64,000 nt of DNA, from positions 82,108 to 146,107 of the forward strand of contig NZ_JALDUI010000003.1 of assembly GCF_023115445.1 (NCBI RefSeq). Reading direction: 5' to 3'. Of the stretch, positions 58,866 through 64,000 are shown one piece after another; the stretch's first letter is position 1, and each line of letters opens with the position of its first letter. Source of the stretch: Streptococcus sp. oral taxon 431. GTDB taxonomy: Bacteria > Bacillota > Bacilli > Lactobacillales > Streptococcaceae. The position numbers and the translations under genes are program-made. The notes beneath the pieces were generated by a model. The model made no database searches. It saw nothing but the letters and a program-made list of their open reading frames with translations, and was not told where the DNA came from.

Positions 58866-59646
58866 TCCAATTGCTTTTCAAATTGGCCCTTTAGCTGTTA
58901 GATGGTATGCACTCTGCATTGTTTCAGGTCTTGTTTTAGCGGTATACCTTGCCAGTAAAGAAGCGCCTAAAAAGAAGATTTTATCTGATGATATTTTGGA
59001 CTTTATCTTAATTGCCTTTCCTTTATCCATCATTGGTGCTAGACTCTACTATGTTATTTTTAGATTTGATTACTATAGCCAACATCTGGGAGAGATTTTT
59101 GCTATTTGGAATGGTGGTCTTGCGATTTATGGCGGTTTAATTACTGGAGCGATTGTTCTCTATATCTTTGCTGATCGCAAATTAATCAATACTTGGGATT
59201 TCTTAGATATTGCAGCTCCGAGCGTCATGATTGCTCAGAGTCTAGGGCGTTGGGGAAACTTTTTTAACCAAGAAGCTTATGGAGCAGTCGTTGACAATCT
59301 AGACTATTTACCTGGTTTTATTAAGAATCAGATGTATATTGATGGCTCATACCGCCAACCAACCTTCTTATACGAATCTATCTGGAATCTGATCGGTTTT
59401 GCCTTGATTGTCATTTTTAGACGCCGATTAAAGAGTATCCGTCGTGGTCATATCACTGCCTTTTATCTAATTTGGTACGGATTTGGACGTATGATTATCG
59501 AGGGCATGCGTACGGATAGTCTCATGTTCTTTGGGCTCCGAGTATCCCAGTGGTTGTCTGCCCTATTGATTGGCCTTGGTATTTATATCATCTTTTATCA
59601 AAATCGGAAAAAAGCACCATTTTATAATGTAAAAAAGGAGAATTAA
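58858..59646 (+). CDS. lgt: Prolipoprotein diacylglyceryl transferase
   Basis: Adds diacylglycerol from phosphatidylglycerol to the lipobox Cys of prolipoproteins. 262 aa, about seven helices. Seen: the Lgt signature [13 protein letters not shown] (about 137-149), [13 protein letters not shown] and [13 protein letters not shown], and [14 protein letters not shown] near the C-terminus. SD GAGGTG in the 3' end of hprK; the ATG overlaps the hprK stop region, so translation is coupled. Confidence 0.96.
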   Translation: MIDPIAFQIGPLAVRWYALCIVSGLVLAVYLASKEAPKKKILSDDILDFILIAFPLSIIGARLYYVIFRFDYYSQHLGEIFAIWNGGLAIYGGLITGAIVLYIFADRKLINTWDFLDIAAPSVMIAQSLGRWGNFFNQEAYGAVVDNLDYLPGFIKNQMYIDGSYRQPTFLYESIWNLIGFALIVIFRRRLKSIRRGHITAFYLIWYGFGRMIIEGMRTDSLMFFGLRVSQWLSALLIGLGIYIIFYQNRKKAPFYNVKKEN

Positions 59647-59647
59647 A

Positions 59648-60031
59648 ATGTTAGAAGTGGCTTATATTATTGTGGCAATTGCCTTGGTTGTATTTTTAGT
59701 TTATCTGATTATTACCCTTCAAAAAGTTGGTCGTGTAATTGATGAAACTGAAAAAACTGTTAAAACTTTAACATCAGATGTAGATGTAACTCTTCATCAA
59801 ACAAATGAATTGCTTACAAAGGTCAATGTTCTGGTTGATGATATCAACGTTAAAGTGGCAACGATTGACCCCCTCTTTACAGCAGTGGCTGATTTGTCTG
59901 TTTCTGTATCAGACCTTAATGATCAAGCGCGTGTTTTGAGTAAAAAGGCATCATCTGCTGGTTCAAAAACCTTGAAGACTGGCGCAGGCTTGTCTGCCAT
60001 TCGTGTTGCAAGTAAATTTTTTAAAAAATAA
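59648..60031 (+). CDS. DUF948 membrane-anchored protein (127 aa)
   Basis: One N-terminal membrane helix (about 3-24), then a helical region with heptad-like TLTSDVDVTLHQTNELLTKVNVLVDDIN. Matches DUF948, often beside YtxH proteins and found in Gram-positive stress or envelope operons. Starts 1 bp after lgt with SD AAAGGAG. Confidence 0.88.
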   Translation: MLEVAYIIVAIALVVFLVYLIITLQKVGRVIDETEKTVKTLTSDVDVTLHQTNELLTKVNVLVDDINVKVATIDPLFTAVADLSVSVSDLNDQARVLSKKASSAGSKTLKTGAGLSAIRVASKFFKK

Positions 60032-60046
60032 AAAAGGAGTTGACTA

Positions 60047-60442
60047 ATGGGAAAACTATCATCTATCCTTTTAGGAACTGTTTCAGGCGTTGCAGCTGCC
60101 TTGTTTCTAACTAGTGACAAAGGAAAACAAGTTAGAAGCCAAGCACAAGAATTTTTAGAAGATCTAAAAGAAGATCCTGAATATGCGAAAGAGCAGGTTT
60201 GTGAAAAATTAACGGATGTCAAAGAACAAACCAAAGAATTTGTTCTTAAAACAAAAGAGCAGATTGAATCTGGGGAAATTACTCTGGACACTGTTCTTGA
60301 TAAAGCAAAATATCATGCTCAACAAGCGACTGAAGTTTCAAAAGAAACCTTGAATCATTTCAAATCACAACTGGAAGAAAAAGTAGTTGTGGAAGAAAAT
60401 GGAAATGGTCAAGAAATTGTCATTGAGCTTCAAGAAAATTAA
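60047..60442 (+). CDS. YtxH-domain protein (131 aa)
   Basis: N-terminal Gly/Ala-rich hydrophobic stretch ILLGTVSGVAAALFLTSDKG, characteristic of YtxH, then a long acidic amphipathic helix rich in Glu/Lys. Role unknown; relatives are general-stress or envelope proteins. SD AAAGGAG; 15 bp after the DUF948 gene, end of the hprK-lgt operon, followed by a terminator. Confidence 0.88.
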   Translation: MGKLSSILLGTVSGVAAALFLTSDKGKQVRSQAQEFLEDLKEDPEYAKEQVCEKLTDVKEQTKEFVLKTKEQIESGEITLDTVLDKAKYHAQQATEVSKETLNHFKSQLEEKVVVEENGNGQEIVIELQEN

Positions 60443-60447
60443 CATAG

Positions 60448-60497
60448 AATCACCATTTTTTGGTTTTCTAGAAAATCAAGAATGGTGATTTTTTTCT
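60448..60497 (+). terminator. Terminator after YtxH gene
   Basis: Perfect 10-bp stem AATCACCATT / AATGGTGATT with a 23-nt loop that itself can pair (TTTTC/GAAAA), T7. Confidence 0.9.
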
Positions 60498-60907
60498 TTT
60501 AAGGAATTCTTTGTGATATAATGGCAGTATAGAAAGTTCAGTATTTAGATTTCTTTCTTAATTTAGTGAAATTTTAACAGCAGGTTATTGATCTTTATAC
60601 GGATGGGAAAATGGAACTAGATGATAAAATAGAAAAAGATAACCTTGTACTTTTTACAGAGTTGTTTGGAAGTCTAAAATTAGCGGTTCTGTCCGTAACC
60701 TAAATAACATGCCTGATGAACTGGGTGACTGGGTTTAGCTATTATAACAAATAGTTATTTAAAAATTGAAAGGATTTAAAATGTGATGTATTAAAGTAGA
60801 GTAAACTTCCTAAATTTTAGGAAAAGAAAAAATTGTGATTTTGTTAACAGAAAATGTTAATGTTTTCTATGTTTTATATGAAAAATTGTTAAAAAGGATT
60901 GGATAAC
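60498..60907. other. Region before the surface-lipase gene: promoter, remnant and palindrome
   Basis: An extended -10 TGaTATAAT lies at about 60513-60521. A 30-codon ORF with ATG 60611 and stop 60703 (starts MELDDKIEKDN) has no SD and looks like a gene remnant. A palindrome TTAACA-N5-TGTTAA lies at 60844-60860, about 50 nt before the next start. Confidence 0.55.
60844..60860. promoter_or_regulatory. Palindrome upstream of the surface-lipase gene
   Basis: TTAACA-GAAAA-TGTTAA, perfect 6-bp half-sites. It may be an operator; the cognate regulator is not identifiable here. Confidence 0.45.
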
Positions 60908-63900
60908 ATGAAAGATATCTTTAATAAACGCCAGCGTTTTTCGATTCGAAAGTTTTCTTTTGGAGTGGCGTCGGTACTAATAGGGGTTTCCTTATTTGCT
61001 CCAACTCAAGGAGTCTTAGCTTCTACGGAAAATAATAATGATAATAATACAGGGATAGAAGTTAATTCTGAAACTGACAATTCTCTGCCGACTGTGGAGA
61101 TCAAAGAAGAAGCTCAAAGTATCTCAGAACATCGAAACAATGCTTCTTCTGAGATAGATGCTAAAGAGATTTCAACAGTAGCTACAAAAGAGACAGTTCT
61201 AGATACTTCCGGTGGTAAGGAAAATATCAATTCGACGGCAACTACTTTGGTGGCTGGTGAAGACAGATCAAGTGCTCCAGAGGTTAGAGCAGCATCAAAT
61301 CCTACTGAGATTAAAAAATATGAATTGACTGAGGAAGATGCTAAAAAAATCAAAGCAGGAATAATCGGTTCAGAAGGGGATAAGTATGATAGCCTATTAC
61401 TAGATGGAGAACAGTTAAAACCGAATGGTTATACAGATAACGATTATTTGAGTGATAAAGAAGAACTCTATATTTATGAAAAAAATGGTAAAAAGTATGT
61501 AGGTTATAATAGTCATCCGTTACTAGAGGATACTGATGGTGATGGGATTATTGATAGTGACGAAAAGCCAGATGAAAAATTAAAATGGAATGTAAGTGAA
61601 CGTGATATGATTATGTTCATGGAATTGGCTTACCGTGACGATAAGTACATTGACAGAGTACTGGATCATAAGAGACCTTTAACAGAAGCAGAGTTATACA
61701 AAAAGAAAGGTGAAAGTAAACCACGCTATGAATATATGATGATGAATAGGGAATTGGGACCTTATTGGGAAAGAAAGAAAAGTTATCATACATCCAGTGG
61801 ACTTGATGCTGTATTATTTGAGACTAAGAGCGATTTCTTATATTTACCAAATGGAACTGCCCAGGTACTAGCATTTCGTGGGACTAGTGATTCTAAAGAT
61901 ATAGGTGCTGATATAACACTTGGAACAGGGAGTAATCCTAAACAGGCGATAGAAGCAGAAGAAATTATGCGTGAATTAGCCAAGGATAAGAGTGTCACCA
62001 ACCTTTATCTAACAGGACATTCTCTGGGAGGATATTTAGTACAACGGGCAATGGTTGAAGCCTATCAGTTGGCATATTCTGACAGCAGAGTCATGTCTAC
62101 TAAAGAACAGCTGGCTTATAGAAACTTTTATAATAATGTATTAAAAAAAGGAACAACATTTAATGCTCCAAAAGTGAGGACAGGTCTTCTCTCATCATCT
62201 GCGTTTTGGCAAAAAGGTTTAGATAGTAAAAAAATAGCTAAGTCAGGTAAACTGACCCATTATATAGTTAATAACGATTCTACTATAGGAAAAAGTGTCA
62301 GTAATGATAGTGATGTTGTTATAAATGTTGGGGATACAAAAGGAGGGCATAGTTCCCGTTCTTATTTTGAAGCCGATATGATTAATAGACGACCAGAGTT
62401 TATTTCTGGGAAACGAATTTCCTTAGATGGGATAGGTTTTCAAAATCCTAAGATTACTACAGCCAAGTCTCTAGAAAAAGTTGGAGAAACTGTTGTATAT
62501 AGCAAACTCGGAAATGACATCATTAAGTCAACAACTGTTAGTATCAAGGATCCTGATACAGAAAACATTACTAAGAATACACTTGATGAAATGTTCAAGA
62601 AAGATGGAGCTAAGGACAAAGTAGAAACAACAGCAATCCCATCACCTAAGAAATACGTAAAAGATGATACACGCGAAAAAGGACAAGTTAATGTTGAAGA
62701 GCCTGGTAAAACTGGAGAACAGACGGTAACAACAACTTATAGTGTCAATCCTAACACTGGAGATCTTATTGAACATGTAGGACAACCAGTAGTTAAGCAA
62801 CCGGCAACAGAAACAGTTGTCAAAGTCGCAGCCAAGGACGAAGTAGAATACATTAAAAAAGGAGACGATGTTGTTAAGAAGACAACGAGCTACACAGTAA
62901 ACTCAAAAACTGGCAGTCTTACTTCGACTGAGAAGGAAGAAGTAGTCAATAGAGGTGGCGCGAGGGATATAGTTGAGTATAATTCAGTTGAACCCAAACC
63001 AGTTTATTTAAAAGATGAGAACAGTCCAAAAGGTACTGTTACCGTTCAATTTCTAGGGAAAGCAGGACAAACTAAAGTCACCACAACATATAGCGTAAAT
63101 CCAGTAAATGGAACCCTAACTCCATCAAAAGGCAAACCAGAAGTCGTAACTCTAACAATAGCTAGAGTTGTAAAAGTGGGAGCGAAGGACAAAGTAGTAG
63201 AAACGCCAATTGAACCTGAAGTTGAGTATGTTAAAGATGTTGAAAAAAACTTCGGTACACCATATCAGCGTATTGAGGGTAAAAAAGGTAAAACAGTTAC
63301 TACAACTACTTACGATGTAGATTCAAACGACGGTCATATCACAGAACACGTTGGTACCCCAGTTGTCACCCCGGCAGGTAAGACAATCGTTAAAGTTGGT
63401 GCGAAAACTAAGGTTGAACAATCTAAAGATTCTGAAGGTCGTGATGTGATTGATACCACTACCTATGAAGTTGATTCAAAAACAGGTAAGGTAACTCCAA
63501 CAACAGTTCGAACTTATGGGAAAACGAAAGCACCAACGGTTGTGAAGAGAGTAGTACCGTCTCCAGTAGTTTATGAAAAAGATGGTACAAAAGAAAAAGG
63601 TACAACCCCAACTACTGTTAAAGGTGAAGATGGTGAAGACACTATCACAACAACTTACACTGTGGATCCTAATACTGGAAAGATTACAGCAAGTGAAGGT
63701 AAACCAGTTCGTACGAAAGCACCAACGAATACTATTGTCAAAGTTCCAGCGAAGGATAAAGTAGAAACAACAGAAATTCCATCACCTAAGAAATATGTAA
63801 AAGATGATACACGCGACAAAGATCAACCAAATGTGGAAGAAGCAGGCCAAGCAGGTTCAAGCACTACCACAACAACATATGGTGTTGATTCTACTACAGG

Positions 63901-64000
63901 CGCTATTACAGAAACAGTAGGAAAACCAGTAGTAGTAAATCCAACAGCAACAATTGTCAAAGTCGCAGCGAAGGACAAAGTGGAGACAACCGAACTCCCA
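60908..64000 (+). CDS. YSIRK-type surface protein with class-3 lipase domain, 3' end outside window
   Basis: Open without a stop from ATG 60908 to the window end (1031 codons). Starts MKDIFNKRQRFSIRKFSFGV: a YSIRK/GxxS-type signal peptide directing secretion at the septum, cleaved near residue 38. Residues about 39-130 are an acidic Ser/Thr/Glu-rich linker. Around 207-217 is a TSP3-like calcium motif DTDGDGIIDSDE. Then a Lipase_3 domain (about 230-500) with AFRGTSDSKDIGADIT and the nucleophile Ser372 in TGHSLGGYL; His candidates are in GGHSSRS. From about 560 on, repeats of about 60-75 aa (VKVAAKDKVE, SPKKYVKDDTR, TTTTYxVDxxTG) run to the edge. An LPXTG anchor is expected beyond the window but not seen. 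Substrate unknown. Confidence 0.9.
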   Translation, partial: MKDIFNKRQRFSIRKFSFGVASVLIGVSLFAPTQGVLASTENNNDNNTGIEVNSETDNSLPTVEIKEEAQSISEHRNNASSEIDAKEISTVATKETVLDTSGGKENINSTATTLVAGEDRSSAPEVRAASNPTEIKKYELTEEDAKKIKAGIIGSEGDKYDSLLLDGEQLKPNGYTDNDYLSDKEELYIYEKNGKKYVGYNSHPLLEDTDGDGIIDSDEKPDEKLKWNVSERDMIMFMELAYRDDKYIDRVLDHKRPLTEAELYKKKGESKPRYEYMMMNRELGPYWERKKSYHTSSGLDAVLFETKSDFLYLPNGTAQVLAFRGTSDSKDIGADITLGTGSNPKQAIEAEEIMRELAKDKSVTNLYLTGHSLGGYLVQRAMVEAYQLAYSDSRVMSTKEQLAYRNFYNNVLKKGTTFNAPKVRTGLLSSSAFWQKGLDSKKIAKSGKLTHYIVNNDSTIGKSVSNDSDVVINVGDTKGGHSSRSYFEADMINRRPEFISGKRISLDGIGFQNPKITTAKSLEKVGETVVYSKLGNDIIKSTTVSIKDPDTENITKNTLDEMFKKDGAKDKVETTAIPSPKKYVKDDTREKGQVNVEEPGKTGEQTVTTTYSVNPNTGDLIEHVGQPVVKQPATETVVKVAAKDEVEYIKKGDDVVKKTTSYTVNSKTGSLTSTEKEEVVNRGGARDIVEYNSVEPKPVYLKDENSPKGTVTVQFLGKAGQTKVTTTYSVNPVNGTLTPSKGKPEVVTLTIARVVKVGAKDKVVETPIEPEVEYVKDVEKNFGTPYQRIEGKKGKTVTTTTYDVDSNDGHITEHVGTPVVTPAGKTIVKVGAKTKVEQSKDSEGRDVIDTTTYEVDSKTGKVTPTTVRTYGKTKAPTVVKRVVPSPVVYEKDGTKEKGTTPTTVKGEDGEDTITTTYTVDPNTGKITASEGKPVRTKAPTNTIVKVPAKDKVETTEIPSPKKYVKDDTRDKDQPNVEEAGQAGSSTTTTTYGVDSTTGAITETVGKPVVVNPTATIVKVAAKDKVETTELP
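62620..64000 (+). repeat. Degenerate tandem modules in the surface-lipase protein
   Basis: Successive modules share the frame (V)KV(A/G/P)AKDKVE, then YVKD or YEKD, then TTTTY(S/T/D/G)V(N/D) and TG(x)ITE(x)(V)GKP. The 62626-62664 segment (VETTAIPSPKKYVKDDTR) recurs almost exactly at 63755-63807. The repeats resemble G5-like adhesin stalks; assignment to a family needs a profile search. Confidence 0.78.

Noticed and set aside
60611..60703. 30-codon ORF before the surface-lipase gene
   Set aside because: No SD; surrounding frames suggest a degraded gene rather than a peptide. Kept only in the region description.
63573..63764. 63-codon ORF within the surface-lipase repeats
   Set aside because: Shadow frame of the large open reading frame starting at 60908.

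Overview
The window is chromosomal DNA of a Mitis-group Streptococcus (S. mitis / S. oralis / S. infantis-like). The reasons are low GC, extended -10 promoters (TGnTATAAT), a BOX repeat, ISL3-, IS630- and IS1381-like insertion sequences, an LPXTG-anchored BgaA-type beta-galactosidase, and many gene blocks that I recall from pneumococcus but joined in a different order. Species is not decidable by eye.

Layout. 1-8.0 kb: 3' part of a giant surface beta-galactosidase with a long 37-aa tandem repeat tract. 8.2-10.1 kb: an unrecognised protein, NAD(P)HX dehydratase and a small reverse-strand protein. 10.2-18.9 kb: dinG, a RodA/FtsW protein, a DJ-1/PfpI protein, a HAD phosphatase, gyrB, ezrA. 19.2-22.4 kb: pgdA, infC-rpmI-rplT with a structured leader, gloA. 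22.5-23.3 kb: a decayed B3/B4-domain gene ending in a BOX element. 23.4-29.2 kb: dnaE, pfkA, pyk. 29.3-31.6 kb: an intact ISL3-family element nested in a decayed IS630-family element. 31.7-32.1 kb: a candidate small RNA and tRNA-Thr, both on the minus strand. 32.2-44.3 kb: plsC-like acyltransferase, P-type ATPase, trmK, NIF3-like, FAD oxidoreductase, galE, GT2 glycosyltransferase, ferredoxin, LysM protein, cmk, zinc-ribbon protein, Pr6Pr membrane protein, pdxST. 44.4-50.9 kb: hemolysin III with a DUF1836 regulator, GNAT, ogt, ArsC-like, a polar amino-acid ABC transporter, trxB, a TrmH-family methylase. 50.9-54.5 kb: def, a CapA-like protein, a Cof-type HAD, an SGNH hydrolase. 54.5-56.2 kb: IS debris. 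56.4-60.4 kb: nagB, rpsU, hprK, lgt, DUF948 and YtxH proteins. From 60.9 kb to the window end: the 5' part of a YSIRK surface protein with a class-3 lipase domain and long repeats.

Most genes are housekeeping: replication and topology (dnaE, gyrB), translation (infC operon, rpsU, def, rRNA/tRNA modification), glycolysis and carbon control (pfkA, pyk, nagB, hprK), and cell wall or surface (pgdA, ezrA, RodA/FtsW, galE, lgt, two giant surface proteins). The accessory parts are the two surface proteins, the IS clusters and the repeats.

The most notable signals are: (1) seven start codons lying only 5-7 nt after a -10 box with no Shine-Dalgarno, predicting leaderless mRNAs; (2) a minus-strand transcription unit of about 140 nt with a consensus promoter and terminator, next to tRNA-Thr; (3) an apparent AUA start for infC behind an attenuator-like leader; (4) a pentanucleotide tandem repeat forming the ribosome-binding region of def; (5) a surface-anchored lipase with repeats; (6) a perfect palindrome overlapping the promoter of the DUF1836/hemolysin III pair; (7) a duplicated intergenic element of about 175 bp that works as a terminator.
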